A DNA stretch of 64,000 nucleotides from Flavobacterium azizsancarii (GCF_027980145.1 NZ_JAMZNK010000019.1:35942-99941), one strand, 5' to 3'; positions 7,687-16,764 are shown, counted from the stretch's first letter. The notes: generated from the sequence alone by a model not told the origin. Made by a program: numbers and translations.

Positions 7687-8487
7687 TTAAATCTTATATA
7701 AAATAGGTTTTGACGGGCTTGCGTCATTTTCAAACGATGCGATTTGAAGATTTAGAATATAATCTCCATCTTCGATTTCATCAGAAACATAAATCATTTC
7801 GGTAATTGTCGCATTTAATCTGGCATCAGCGTTTAAGTTTAAAGTGTCTTTTACATTCCAGAATGCTTTGTGTGCCAGTAATTTTCCTTCGTCATGTTCT
7901 TTGTCTACACTTGGCAAATCGATTAATAAATGCTGAATTTCGCTTTCGCGGATAAAAATCGCTGCTTCTTCAGATAAATAAGGAGGATTTGTATTCGAAT
8001 ATTTTCTTGACTTTTTGTCTTTTTGATTGGGAAGCGTTCTGATAATAATAGCTTCAGGTTTTGCCAGACTGAGCGAAGTCGAAGCATTTGTCACACTGAG
8101 CGGAGTCGAAGTATGCATTTCTTTTTTAACTTGACTTTTAGTAATCACCAAATCATCTCCAATCTTTTCCGGTTCAACCGTAATCAATTTTGCAAAAAAG
8201 AAAAATTGTATCAACGTTTGATTAATACTATAGAAATCAGTCGTAATATGCCCTAAACATTCCGTGTGCGTTCCATGCCCGTGCGGATTAAAGAAAATAT
8301 TATTGAAATTCGTCGATGATTTTCCTTCAGAAACTTTACCAATCCAATCTCCAAAAACTACGGGTTCAATAACTGGTTTTTCAATATACCAGGCAATCGG
8401 GTTTTCGTCTGTATTCGTTAACGGAATCGAAATATCAATGGGTTTTGATAAGTCTATTTGATATTTGTTGTCAATAAGTGCTAGCAT
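7687..8487 (-). CDS. Cyclase family protein (kynurenine formamidase-like metal hydrolase)
   Basis: This 266-residue protein belongs to the cyclase family (PF04199), whose members are metal-dependent amidohydrolases such as kynurenine formamidase. The metal-binding signature HGHGTHTECLGH spans residues 69-80. The later LLIDLPSVDKEHDEG and HKAFW segments are also typical. An unusual stretch at about residues 126-140 (STPLSV then STSLSL) is encoded by two copies of a dispersed repeat, in frame. No kynurenine pathway neighbours are present, so the substrate is not assigned. Confidence 0.85.
   Translation of the reverse strand: MLALIDNKYQIDLSKPIDISIPLTNTDENPIAWYIEKPVIEPVVFGDWIGKVSEGKSSTNFNNIFFNPHGHGTHTECLGHITTDFYSINQTLIQFFFFAKLITVEPEKIGDDLVITKSQVKKEMHTSTPLSVTNASTSLSLAKPEAIIIRTLPNQKDKKSRKYSNTNPPYLSEEAAIFIRESEIQHLLIDLPSVDKEHDEGKLLAHKAFWNVKDTLNLNADARLNATITEMIYVSDEIEDGDYILNLQIASFENDASPSKPILYKI
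8068..8112. repeat. Two copies of ACTGAGCGAAGTCGAAG inside a gene
   Basis: Copies at 8068-8085 and 8095-8112 differ at two bases and have a 27-base period, which is exactly nine codons. They lie inside the cyclase-family gene and keep its frame. This motif is known as a dispersed element in flavobacterial genomes, where it normally lies between genes. Confidence 0.8.
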
Positions 8488-8490
8488 AAT

Positions 8491-8575
8491 GAAACGCGGA
8501 TTTTACGGATATTCTAACGCGGATTTTTACGGATTTTTACAATCAGCGTTGCTTGCATCCGTTTTATCAGCGTCC
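8491..8575. repeat. Repeats of the CGCGGATTTTACGGAT family
   Basis: Two direct copies of a CGCGGATTTTTACGGAT-like unit (near 8495 and 8518) are followed by ATCCGTTTTATCAGCG in opposite orientation. They make up most of the gap between hemW and the cyclase gene. Confidence 0.65.
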
Positions 8576-8581
8576 TATTTT

Positions 8582-9718
8582 TTAGTATTCCAAATTTAAG
8601 TAAAACAGATCACTTGCAATTCCATCCGTTAAAAATTTTCCTTTTGCGGTTGGTTTTAAGATGTTATTTTCGATAAAAAGCAATTCGTCATCTAAGAATT
8701 TCTGACTTTGTTTTTTTAGATAATTCAGATAATCCAAACCAAATTCGGTTTCGATTCTATCTAAAGAAACGCCCCAAATTGTTCTTAAACCCGTCATAAT
8801 ATATTCGTTATAACGATCAGAAATGGTTAGTATTTCAGATTCTATAGGAAGTTCATCGTTCTGAATTGATTTTATATAAAGAGAATTATTGGCAATATTC
8901 CAACCTCTTTTCTCACCATCATAACTATGTGCTGAAGGACCAATTCCTATATATTTTTTGCCCAGCCAATATGCGGAATTGTTTTTAGAGAAATATCCCT
9001 CTTTCCCGAAATTCGATAATTCGTAGTGAATAAAGCCATTTTTCTCAAGCGTTTCAACCAGAATCATAAAGTGATTCGATGCCACTTCGTCTTGAGGTTC
9101 GGCAATTTTTCCAGTATCGATTAGTTTTCTTAAAGCTGTTTTGGGTTCAACTGTCAAAGCATAACTTGAAATATGTGGAATACCAAAACTTAAAGCAGTC
9201 TCAATATTTTTTCTCCACATTTCATCTGTCAATCCGGGGATTCCGTAAATTAAATCGAGCGAAATATTATCGAAATATTTAGTTGCTTCGGTTAAACAAT
9301 TTATGGCTTCCGCCGAGTTATGGGCGCGATTCATCATCTTTAAATCTTCTTCATAAAAAGACTGAATTCCTATACTTAAACGGTTTATATGGCTTTTTGA
9401 TAATTCGAAAATTCGTTCTGTAGATAAATCATCCGGATTAGCTTCAAGTGTGATTTCCGGATTTTCGACAACATTATAATTTTTGTAAACTTCAGAAATT
9501 AGAAAGTTAATTTCGTCATTACTCAGAACAGAAGGTGTTCCTCCTCCAAAATAGATTGTTTCTATAATTTCACCTTTAAATTCATTTTTGCGCAGGACAA
9601 TTTCTTTGGCTAAAGCCAAAACCATGTCATCTTTCTTCTTCATAGAAGTCGAAAAATGAAAATCGCAATAATGACAAGCCTGCTTGCAAAAAGGAATATG
9701 AATGTAGATTCCGCTCAT
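8582..9718 (-). CDS. hemW: Radical SAM heme chaperone HemW
   Basis: This 378-residue radical SAM protein has the 4Fe-4S motif C-x3-C-x2-C at Cys11, Cys15 and Cys18, an early GGGTPS motif near residue 59 and a HemN_C-like C-terminal region. The short, cytosolic form and the motif context (YIHIPFC) fit HemW, the heme chaperone once annotated as an oxygen-independent coproporphyrinogen oxidase, rather than true HemN. It sits downstream of ruvC on the same strand, separated by a palindromic repeat. Confidence 0.9.
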   Translation of the reverse strand: MSGIYIHIPFCKQACHYCDFHFSTSMKKKDDMVLALAKEIVLRKNEFKGEIIETIYFGGGTPSVLSNDEINFLISEVYKNYNVVENPEITLEANPDDLSTERIFELSKSHINRLSIGIQSFYEEDLKMMNRAHNSAEAINCLTEATKYFDNISLDLIYGIPGLTDEMWRKNIETALSFGIPHISSYALTVEPKTALRKLIDTGKIAEPQDEVASNHFMILVETLEKNGFIHYELSNFGKEGYFSKNNSAYWLGKKYIGIGPSAHSYDGEKRGWNIANNSLYIKSIQNDELPIESEILTISDRYNEYIMTGLRTIWGVSLDRIETEFGLDYLNYLKKQSQKFLDDELLFIENNILKPTAKGKFLTDGIASDLFYLNLEY

Positions 9719-9724
9719 TTTTTT

Positions 9725-9815
9725 TAATTAGATAATTAGAAAATGAGTCAATTAGAAAATTAAATATCCACAATACAAGAATTATCTAATTTTCTAATTG
9801 ACACATTTTCTCATT
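9725..9815. repeat. ATTAGAAAATGTGTCAATTAG-type palindromic repeat
   Basis: The left part (9725-9760) and right part (9781-9815) share AATTAGAAAAT and GTCAATTAG blocks in inverted orientation. Related sequence occurs at 10420-10465 and twice in 33420-33690. Confidence 0.75.
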
Positions 9816-10365
9816 TCCTCACTTTATCTTCGTTTTGTTTTACAAAAGCATCCCAGCCCGTATAACTTTTGCCGGCAACGATTTTGCCTGAATTAAAGAA
9901 ATGACAAACCGCCGCTGCCAAACCATCAGTTGAATCCAGGTTTTTGGGTAATTCTTTTAAGCCTAGAAGCTGTTGCAGCATTTTGGCTACTTGTTCTTTA
10001 CTGGCATTTCCGTTTCCGGTAATCGCCATCTTTATCTTTTTAGGTTCGTATTCTGTAATCGGAATATCTCTCGAAAGTCCCGCTGCCATTGCAACACCTT
10101 GCGCGCGACCTAACTTTAGCATCGATTGTACGTTTTTACCAAAGAAAGGGGCTTCAATTGCGATTTCGTCAGGATTGTGCGTTTCGATTAACTCGATAGT
10201 ACGCTCAAAAATAATCTTTAGTTTTTGGTAATGATTGTCGTATTTGGAAAGTTGCAATTCGTTCAATTGCAAAAATTCCATTTTTTTATTAATGACTTTT
10301 ATCAATCCAAAACCCATAATAGTGGTTCCGGGGTCAATACCTAATATGATGCGTTCTTTTATCAA
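9811..10365 (-). CDS. ruvC: Holliday junction endonuclease RuvC
   Basis: This 184-residue protein resolves Holliday junctions by paired nicks, working with RuvAB. The catalytic acidic residues are visible: Asp11 in GIDPGTT, Glu71 in IAIEAPFFG, and Asp144/Asp147 in [13 protein letters not shown]. Length is typical. No ruvA or ruvB is nearby, which is usual for this phylum. The last codons overlap the edge of a palindromic repeat. Confidence 0.95.
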   Translation of the reverse strand: MIKERIILGIDPGTTIMGFGLIKVINKKMEFLQLNELQLSKYDNHYQKLKIIFERTIELIETHNPDEIAIEAPFFGKNVQSMLKLGRAQGVAMAAGLSRDIPITEYEPKKIKMAITGNGNASKEQVAKMLQQLLGLKELPKNLDSTDGLAAAVCHFFNSGKIVAGKSYTGWDAFVKQNEDKVRK

Positions 10366-10446
10366 GGGGTTTTTTGTTTCAAGTTTAAGGTTTCAAGTTT
10401 GAAAGTTGTTGAAAAAATGAGTGAAATTCATTTTCTCATTTTCAAA

Positions 10447-10475
10447 TTGCCACATTTCCAAATTGATTACTTTTG
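10447..10475 (+). promoter_or_regulatory. Strong promoter with start site at or near the start codon
   Basis: TTG at 10447-10449 and TACTTTTG at 10468-10475, spaced 18 bases, match the Bacteroidota TTG-N(17-23)-TAnnTTTG promoter exactly. Transcription would begin within a few bases of the ATG at 10480, so the message should be leaderless or nearly so. This also fixes the start of the next gene. Confidence 0.75.
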
Positions 10476-10479
10476 CAGC

Positions 10480-11427
10480 ATGATCTCAATTCCTCACAAA
10501 GCTAAACAATTCCTAGTTCTTCTGGTCAAACTTTTAATTGTAGGTGGCGCATTTTATTTTATTTATAATCAGTTGGCGAATAACGATAAACTCGATTGGC
10601 AAAAGTTTATCACGTTATTTCGTAAAAATCAATCTGTTTTAGGAATTGGGTTTATATTGCTTCTGAGTGTTTTGAATCGCTATTTTGAGATTTTGAAATG
10701 GCAGAATTTAGCCAAAGTCATTCAGGAAATTTCATTGGCAGAAGCCACAAAGCAAGTTTTGGCGGCACTTACAGCAGGAATTTTTACTCCAAACGGAGTA
10801 GGGGAATATGCCGGAAAAGCATTGTATTACCCGAAAACTGAAACGAAACAAGTAGTTTTTCTGAACTTGATTTGCAACGGAATTCAGATGGTTCTGACTG
10901 TTGTTTTTGGAATTTTCGGATTGCTATATTTCAATGCAAAATATGAGGTCATTACCACTCAGACGGTTGCCATTTTATTTGGAGGTTTTGTGTTGGTTTT
11001 TGTGATTTTGTTTTCGTTGAAGAAAATAAAAATCAAAGGATATTCCATTGAGAAGTTATTACATAAGATCAATGAAATTCCAAAACCAATTCATCGTAAA
11101 AATATTCTTTTTGGAATTTTGCGTTATTTAGTTTTCTCTCATCAATACTATTTTTTGTTTTTAGCTTTTGATGTTGATCTGCCTTATTTTACACTGATTG
11201 CCACAATTGCAGTAGTTTACTTTTTAGCCTCATCATTGCCTACTTTTCAGTTTTTGGATTTTGCTGTAAAAGGAAGTGTTGCCATATACTACTTTGGAAT
11301 TTTAGGCGTAAACGAATGGATTGTCGTTTTTATTAGTACTTTGATGTGGTTTCTTAATGTAGTTTTGCCTGTGTTTATAGGAACATATTACGTCTTGAAT
11401 TTTAAAACAAAAGCAGCAGAATTATAA
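10480..11427 (+). CDS. Lysylphosphatidylglycerol synthase TM-region/flippase-like membrane protein
   Basis: This integral membrane protein of 315 residues has seven or eight hydrophobic segments and resembles the UPF0104/LPG synthase transmembrane-domain family. Features include the N-terminal VKLLIVGGAFYFIYNQL helix, an FTPNGVGEYAGKALYYP loop and a C-terminal FLNVVLPVFIGTYYVLNF helix. I chose the ATG at 10480 over a frame opening at 10399 because a consensus promoter lies between them and the extra residues come from repeat sequence. Related proteins may move lipid-linked substrates. The specific role is not known. Confidence 0.8.
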   Translation: MISIPHKAKQFLVLLVKLLIVGGAFYFIYNQLANNDKLDWQKFITLFRKNQSVLGIGFILLLSVLNRYFEILKWQNLAKVIQEISLAEATKQVLAALTAGIFTPNGVGEYAGKALYYPKTETKQVVFLNLICNGIQMVLTVVFGIFGLLYFNAKYEVITTQTVAILFGGFVLVFVILFSLKKIKIKGYSIEKLLHKINEIPKPIHRKNILFGILRYLVFSHQYYFLFLAFDVDLPYFTLIATIAVVYFLASSLPTFQFLDFAVKGSVAIYYFGILGVNEWIVVFISTLMWFLNVVLPVFIGTYYVLNFKTKAAEL

Positions 11428-11441
11428 AATAGTATTTATTT

Positions 11442-11921
11442 CTAGTCTTTAGCTTTAAGAATAACGGGTAAAATAAATTGAGTTTTTACCGGAAGTCCAC
11501 GTTTTAATGCCGGATTTATTTTTGGAAAATCAACAAGACGGGCATGTAAAATGCTGTCTATTTTGATTGTGTCATAAGCTACTGAATCTTTAGGAAATTG
11601 TGGTTCGAATTTCATGGTAGAGTTCGGGAAAACGGTAACTTTTACTTCTATCGTGTCAAGTTGGGGATATAGGATTGAAAGTGTATCAATGTCTAATTTT
11701 TGCTGAATGAGTTGCGCCATAACTTCAAAAAAACATTGTTGACGTTGTTTCTTATCAGTGATTTTGTCGCAATTAGTGACTGATGGATATTCGTCGACTT
11801 CTTTCCAGTTGATTGATTTTAATTCTTTTTGAAGTAACTCTTTTTCAGACGGAACCTTCTTCTCAAAATATTGACAAGAATTGATAGATAAGAGAACTAA
11901 AAAAAGGAAAAACTGCTTCAA
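11442..11921 (-). CDS. Small lipoprotein, TonB-C-like
   Basis: The 159-residue protein has a lipoprotein signal with Cys16 in SINSC. The C-terminal part (DFPKINPALKRGLPVKTQFI) resembles the energy-transducer TonB C-terminal fold, but no N-terminal anchor helix or proline-rich spacer is present. Function is unknown. It converges with the flippase-like gene. Confidence 0.6.
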   Translation of the reverse strand: MKQFFLFLVLLSINSCQYFEKKVPSEKELLQKELKSINWKEVDEYPSVTNCDKITDKKQRQQCFFEVMAQLIQQKLDIDTLSILYPQLDTIEVKVTVFPNSTMKFEPQFPKDSVAYDTIKIDSILHARLVDFPKINPALKRGLPVKTQFILPVILKAKD

Positions 11922-11967
11922 GATTTTGATGTTGAATTGAATGAACTAATTAGGTGCAAAAATACGA

Positions 11968-12351
11968 TTATTTTTTTTGAGATGCTTTGTATTGAAGATA
12001 ATCTTCGTAGCTTTCTGAAAGCCATTGTTCTTTGTTTTGCGCTGCAACTTCTTTTTGTTCAGGATATAAGGATGATAAGCGATCTGAGAAAGCAGCAATT
12101 TGAACAGTATAGTTGTAAAAATCTTTTTTAGTTAAAACAACATCCGGATCATTTTTGCGACTAAAGTATTCAAAGAAAAGTTTGTCAAAATCTTTCATAG
12201 AAAAATTTAAAACTTTTTTCTTATTACTTTTATAAATACTATCCTGAATTAATTGATCTTCGACAGAAAGCTTTTTGTTTTGTGCATATGTAGTATTATT
12301 GATCAAAATAATCAATAAAGTAAATAATGCTATTTGCAAAAGTTTACGCAT
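11968..12351 (-). CDS. Small secreted protein of unknown function
   Basis: The 127-residue product has a signal peptide ending at about TTYAQ followed by a charged, helical body with many K, D and S residues. I do not recognise a family. It is followed 46 bases later by the TonB-C-like lipoprotein on the same strand, and the two may be co-transcribed. It diverges from the DUF456 gene. Confidence 0.6.
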   Translation of the reverse strand: MRKLLQIALFTLLIILINNTTYAQNKKLSVEDQLIQDSIYKSNKKKVLNFSMKDFDKLFFEYFSRKNDPDVVLTKKDFYNYTVQIAAFSDRLSSLYPEQKEVAAQNKEQWLSESYEDYLQYKASQKK

Positions 12352-12399
12352 TGGCTGGCTTTACTAAGGATCTTTAGATACAAAATTACAAAAAAATAT

Positions 12400-12900
12400 A
12401 TGGATTTACTATTGTTGTTACTCGGTTTTATATGTATGATTGTTGGTGTTTTTGGTAGTTTCTTACCTGTTCTTCCGGGTTTATCCAGTTGTTGGGTAGG
12501 TTTATTATTGTTGTATATGACAAAAGCGGTTGAAAATAATTATTGGGTTTTAGGGATTACACTTTTGATTACGATAGTCATTACGATTCTGGATTATGTA
12601 ATTCCTGCAAAAGGAACCAGGAAATTTGGAGGAAGTTCTTATGGAATTTGGGGAACTAATATCGGTTTGATCGTTGGTATTTTGGCCCCTATACCTTTTG
12701 GAGTTATTATTGGTCCGTTTGTTGGCGCCTTTGTTGGAGAATTAATTTATGATTCTAAAAATCATCAGCGTGCACTAAAAGCTGCAACAGGATCACTACT
12801 AGGGTTTCTTGCCTCCAGCTTTATCAACTTTATGTTTTGTATTATTTTTCTAGGTATATTTCTGCACACGACATGGGAATATCGAACATTATTGTTTTAA
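12400..12900 (+). CDS. DUF456 membrane protein
   Basis: This 166-residue protein matches DUF456. It contains glycine-rich membrane helices including FICMIVGVFGSFLPVLPG, the central DYVIPAKGTRKFGGSSYG segment and GPFVGAFVGELI. I start it at the ATG at 12400. The frame opens earlier at 12334, but that start lies within the coding sequence of the divergent secreted protein and adds a non-conserved extension. Function is unknown. Confidence 0.85.
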   Translation: MDLLLLLLGFICMIVGVFGSFLPVLPGLSSCWVGLLLLYMTKAVENNYWVLGITLLITIVITILDYVIPAKGTRKFGGSSYGIWGTNIGLIVGILAPIPFGVIIGPFVGAFVGELIYDSKNHQRALKAATGSLLGFLASSFINFMFCIIFLGIFLHTTWEYRTLLF

Positions 12901-13162
12901 TTATGTAATACAGATTAAGCTTTTTTCTTATTTTTTTATTTTTGTATAAAATATTTTTTTACTTTGGTTTGATAACGAAAGCGTTATGTTTATTGGCTGA
13001 GAACGTTTTTTTTGTTAAATAATTGTTTGCAGAAGCCTTTACTTTTTAACTTATTTTTTGGAAATGTTAAAATATTTTATATTTTTATCCTGATAAACGA
13101 TAAAAAGCCTCACTTTATCGGTTATTTTTAATGGATTTAAATAATTTTTAAACACTTTAAGT
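12901..13162. other. AT-rich intergenic region
   Basis: These 262 bases hold no gene. A small stem CGATAAA/TTTATCG lies near 13096-13120. I see no clear promoter or repeat family. Confidence 0.5.
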
Positions 13163-13759
13163 ATGACCCCAAACCTACAAATTGAACTTAGACGTTTTAT
13201 TTCTTCTAATGTTGTTTCAAAATTGAACAAGTTTTATTTTGAAAATGATGCACTTTTAATCAAGGGAATTGATGTTTCGATAGGTACAGTTTTAATGGGT
13301 TTGTACAATAGGGCCGAGGAATCGGGTTTTTGCAAAGAAGTTGTTTCGCAAATACAGGAAGGCTCTACATTTTATCAGGAAGTTGATTTTACATCCGGTC
13401 GGATTTTATCGGTAGATGATTGTTATCGGATAGAAGGAAACGCTTTACTGAAAGAAATCTTTACCAATAAAAAGGGTAGGATTTCTGAAATGATCTCTAA
13501 CGAAGTCGGGATCAAAAGCGAGACCGCCAGAGAGATTCTAAACTTTTCAGCGTTATTAGTTGCTTCTTACCTTAAAAATAATGTCCAAATTTTAGATAGT
13601 TTAAAATTGCTACTGGACGATCAAAAAAGAGATATTTTAAATAGCATTCCTCCCGGAATCAAAATTATCCTTGGATTTTCATGTTACGAATCAGTTGAAG
13701 AAAAAAACCAATCTATCGGCAGATCTATTTTTACACTTTTTGGTCATAACTTTTTTTAA
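13163..13759 (+). CDS. DUF937-like protein
   Basis: The 198-residue protein has no signal peptide. The pattern of a middle segment (MISNEVGIKSETAREILNFS) followed by a LVASYLKN stretch fits DUF937-type proteins, which are built of helical repeats, and the N-terminal half is less conserved. A hairpin terminator follows. The role is unknown. Confidence 0.55.
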   Translation: MTPNLQIELRRFISSNVVSKLNKFYFENDALLIKGIDVSIGTVLMGLYNRAEESGFCKEVVSQIQEGSTFYQEVDFTSGRILSVDDCYRIEGNALLKEIFTNKKGRISEMISNEVGIKSETAREILNFSALLVASYLKNNVQILDSLKLLLDDQKRDILNSIPPGIKIILGFSCYESVEEKNQSIGRSIFTLFGHNFF

Positions 13760-13769
13760 CTTCTGAAAA

Positions 13770-13808
13770 ATAAAAAATCCCGTCTTACAAATGTAAAACA
13801 GGATTTAT
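13770..13808. terminator. Bidirectional terminator
   Basis: An imperfect stem AAATCC-CGT-CTTAC / GTAA-AACA-GGATTT with loop AAAT is flanked by A and T runs. It lies between the convergent DUF937-like and pseudouridine synthase genes. Confidence 0.7.
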
Positions 13809-13833
13809 ATTTAGATCGATTTTGATTCGTTTA

Positions 13834-14742
13834 TTAAACGTTTTTCAAATTGATAACTTCTTGGTCAGTCAAAAAACGCCAGTTACCTCTAGGTAAATTC
13901 TTTTTTGTTAAACCTGCAAATGATACACGGTCAATACGTAAAACATCATAATCAAAGTGTTCGAAAATTGCACGAACTACTTTTACATTCGATGAGCGTA
14001 ATTTAAGGCCTACTTCGCTTTTTGCTTCTTTCTCTATGTAGCTTACTTCTTCAACAAACACACGGTGTCCTTCAAGAACTAAACCTTTGCTGATTTTTTC
14101 TAAATCCTCAAATTTCAAGTTTTTATCTAACGAAACCTGATAGATTTTTGATGATTTCTGACTCGGTAAAGTAAATTTACGAATCATATCCGTATCATTA
14201 GTAAACAACAACAAACCAGTAGTGTTCTTGTCCATTCTACCAATCGGAGCAATTTTTGAAGTTGTAGAACCACGAACAAGTTCTAATACATTACGAAATT
14301 CCTGACCTTCGTCAAGAGCTGTCGTAAAGTTTTTAGGTTTGTTCAATAAGATGTATTCTTTCTTTTCAGGAGTCAAAACAACACCATCAAAATTAATAAC
14401 ATCATTCAATTTTACTAAATAACCCATTTCAGTTACCGGAATACCGTTTACTTTAACGTTTCCAGACTGAATGTATATATCAGCATCACGACGTGAACAA
14501 ACTCCAGAATTAGAGATGTATTTGTTCAAACGAATTTCGTCTGCAGCTTTTTGTCTTTTTGGAGCCTGATTCTGTTTTTTGATTTTTTCAGCCTTTTCTT
14601 CTTCGGCAGCCTTAACAGCAGGTTTCACTTTTTTTGGCCCTTGCGCGCGCTTCGCCATAGGAGGTTTTGGCTTGTTAGAGCTTGGTCTAGAACTATTTGG
14701 CCTAGAACCACCTCTTTTATTATTGCCTTCCTTATTGTTCAT
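13834..14742 (-). CDS. rRNA pseudouridine synthase, RsuA/RluB family
   Basis: The 302-residue enzyme isomerises uridine in rRNA. A basic, low-complexity tail rich in N, R, K, P and S fills residues 1-66. An S4 RNA-binding domain starts at RLNKYIS (residue 71), and the catalytic domain carries the motif GRMDKNTTGLLLF with catalytic Asp171. The N-terminal extension is common in this phylum, probably adding RNA affinity. Whether the target is 16S or 23S rRNA cannot be told from sequence. Confidence 0.9.
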   Translation of the reverse strand: MNNKEGNNKRGGSRPNSSRPSSNKPKPPMAKRAQGPKKVKPAVKAAEEEKAEKIKKQNQAPKRQKAADEIRLNKYISNSGVCSRRDADIYIQSGNVKVNGIPVTEMGYLVKLNDVINFDGVVLTPEKKEYILLNKPKNFTTALDEGQEFRNVLELVRGSTTSKIAPIGRMDKNTTGLLLFTNDTDMIRKFTLPSQKSSKIYQVSLDKNLKFEDLEKISKGLVLEGHRVFVEEVSYIEKEAKSEVGLKLRSSNVKVVRAIFEHFDYDVLRIDRVSFAGLTKKNLPRGNWRFLTDQEVINLKNV

Positions 14743-15075
14743 AAATTCTGTAATTTGTGCAAAGATAGTTTATTCTTGCTAAATAATCCTAAGTTCATTG
14801 TCCTTAGATTAATAGCCTTTTATTTTTGGTGTTACTGGAGCCGTACAATTGGCTTTTTTCAGGCAGGTTTCCCGCTTTCGGCTTTATCTTGTTTCATCCC
14901 GAAGTTTCAGGACTACAATGATATCGCCTCTATTGGGGCTAGGTTCAAACAATTGGCTTCTTTTATACATTTTGAAAAGAAGTTTTAGCCCAAAGTTTTG
15001 CAAAGTTAATGCAGAGATCACAAAACATTAAAATAAAGAAATCTGTGTAATATGCCTAATATGTGGGCTGTTTTC
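14743..15075. other. Intergenic region, possible dispersed repeat
   Basis: These 333 bases hold no recognisable gene. The middle (about 14830-14960) is richer in GC than its surroundings. It contains ACAATTGGCTT twice (about 14847 and 14949) and short phrases such as ATCCCGAAGTTTCAGG that resemble flavobacterial intergenic repeats, with a related ATCCCAAAGCTTCGGGAT near 54596. Short frames here have no family features and look spurious. Confidence 0.4.
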
Positions 15076-16032
15076 TTAAGACTTTAAAAGCAGATTCTTC
15101 CCGTGCCACAAAATACTCGGATTGATCAAAACGATACAGCAAACTCCCGAGACAATTAAAAATTTAAGTACATTATGAAGTAATAAATATTGTTCTTTAG
15201 AGTTCGATTTCCATAAATAAATCAGGAAAAATAGTAAAACAGCAAAACAGACATAAAAGTAGATGTCCATATAACCTACATCATAAATGTTGATTAAAAC
15301 ATAAACAGGAACCACTGTTAGTATTGTCAAAGTGGTAATAATTTGCTTAGAAACTGTTTCGTTATAAATGATGGGAATTGTTCTGTAATTATTAGCTAAG
15401 TCACCTTTTAGATTCTCTAAATCTTTGATCATCTCCCGAATGAGCAATAGCAAAAACAAGAAAACGGCATGTGCTGAAATTACCATAAAATGGCTCATAT
15501 GGTCTTCGATTTCTTCGAACGAAACCTTATTGTAGAAATACAGCAAAATTGCGAAAAAAGGTAAAACGGCCAGGAAAGCTGCGGTAAGATTTCCAATAAT
15601 CGGGTATTTTTTTATTTTGTGAGAGTAAAACCAAATCAGGAAAATATAAGCCGAAAAGAACAAGAATGCACGCCAGGAAACAATCAAAGCCATTAAAGCG
15701 GCAATAAAATTTAGCGTAAAATAAACCAAAAGTTTTGTTTTCTGACTTACCAATCTGTCCAACATCGATTTGTTGGGTCTGTTGATTAAGTCTTTTTGGC
15801 TGTCATAAAAATTATTAATAATATATCCTGATGCAATAGTAATTGCAGAAGCAAAAACGATTAAAAATAAGTTGAAATCAAGTAAAATGTCAAGGGCTCT
15901 TTTCTCTGGAGCTAATATAAAAATAGCAGATAAATATTGTGCCAAAACAATAATAGGAATGTTGTAACCTCTCACTACTGAGAACAAGCTAACAATTTTC
16001 ATTACTAAAAGTTTATGCTGTCTGCTTAACAT
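15076..16032 (-). CDS. UbiA family prenyltransferase
   Basis: This 318-residue membrane protein has about eight or nine helices and both aspartate-rich motifs of UbiA prenyltransferases: NNFYDSQKD at about residues 73-81 and a later DLENLKGDLANN stretch. Flavobacterial homologues are usually labelled geranylgeranylglycerol-phosphate geranylgeranyltransferase, but the true acceptor is not established. It lies at the end of a minus-strand string with mevalonate kinase and diphosphomevalonate decarboxylase, so a link to prenyl diphosphate use is likely. Confidence 0.85.
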   Translation of the reverse strand: MLSRQHKLLVMKIVSLFSVVRGYNIPIIVLAQYLSAIFILAPEKRALDILLDFNLFLIVFASAITIASGYIINNFYDSQKDLINRPNKSMLDRLVSQKTKLLVYFTLNFIAALMALIVSWRAFLFFSAYIFLIWFYSHKIKKYPIIGNLTAAFLAVLPFFAILLYFYNKVSFEEIEDHMSHFMVISAHAVFLFLLLLIREMIKDLENLKGDLANNYRTIPIIYNETVSKQIITTLTILTVVPVYVLINIYDVGYMDIYFYVCFAVLLFFLIYLWKSNSKEQYLLLHNVLKFLIVSGVCCIVLINPSILWHGKNLLLKS

Positions 16033-16098
16033 TTTTTAAAGTTCGTTTGGGATTTTAATTTAAGGGCTTGTTTTAAAACTTGAATTTGGCTGCGAATG

Positions 16099-16689
16099 CT
16101 AAAGTTTGTTTTTTAGTAACGCGGCTGAACCAAAACCTAATTTCCGAATGCAAGCTAAGGCTTCTTTTTGAGAAATGTCAACTTCTTTGATGTCTTTTTT
16201 TTCTACAAAACAAACAGAGCCACTCCATGGGTTTGGTGCAGCCGGAACAAAGACTGAAAAGTTGTTTTCGTTTATTTGCTCTATCAAAAAAGCAAATTGT
16301 AATCCTGCATCTGTTGGAACAAGAACGACTTTTAAATTTTCGTTAGATTCTAAACCCATAATATTTTCATTCGTTTTCTTGATGAAAGAATAGCCGGGAA
16401 CGAAGCTTAATATTCCGTTTTCTAATCTTTGAACGAGTTTTTTTGCATAATCTGTTCTGGCAATTAAACCAGCAGTAATACAAATAATAAATATGATTAT
16501 TATGGCTGTAATTTCCTCAATAGCCAATCCTAAAATTTTTACTTTAGGGAAATGACTTATGATTGGTAATGTGATTTTCTGGATAATATGATATCCTTTT
16601 TCCAGAATGACCAGTAATAAAACCAAGGGGGCTAAAAACAGAATTCCACCTAAAAAAGTTGTTTTGATAATCTTTAAAATACTCTTCAT
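16099..16689 (-). CDS. DUF502 membrane protein
   Basis: The 196-residue protein has two hydrophobic helices (about residues 11-30 and 58-80) and the DUF502 signature: the SFVPGYSFIKKTNENIMG segment, then FVPAAPNPWSGSV. It lies between the UbiA and mevalonate kinase genes in the same direction, with short gaps. Function is unknown. Confidence 0.88.
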   Translation of the reverse strand: MKSILKIIKTTFLGGILFLAPLVLLLVILEKGYHIIQKITLPIISHFPKVKILGLAIEEITAIIIIFIICITAGLIARTDYAKKLVQRLENGILSFVPGYSFIKKTNENIMGLESNENLKVVLVPTDAGLQFAFLIEQINENNFSVFVPAAPNPWSGSVCFVEKKDIKEVDISQKEALACIRKLGFGSAALLKNKL

Positions 16690-16764
16690 ATTAAATAACT
16701 TTTAGGGTGATAAATTCTACGAAAGCGTATTCAATAGGCTGGAATTATTTAAAGAAGTTTAAAT

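Noticed and set aside
8023..8256. A plus-strand frame with TERSRS peptides
   Set aside because: It is the antisense of the cyclase-family gene; the peptide comes from the ACTGAGCGAAGTCGAAG repeat, not from a real protein.
14551..15031. Overlapping plus-strand frames in and after the pseudouridine synthase gene
   Set aside because: They mirror the basic tail of the real gene or run into the repeat-like gap and have no protein family features.
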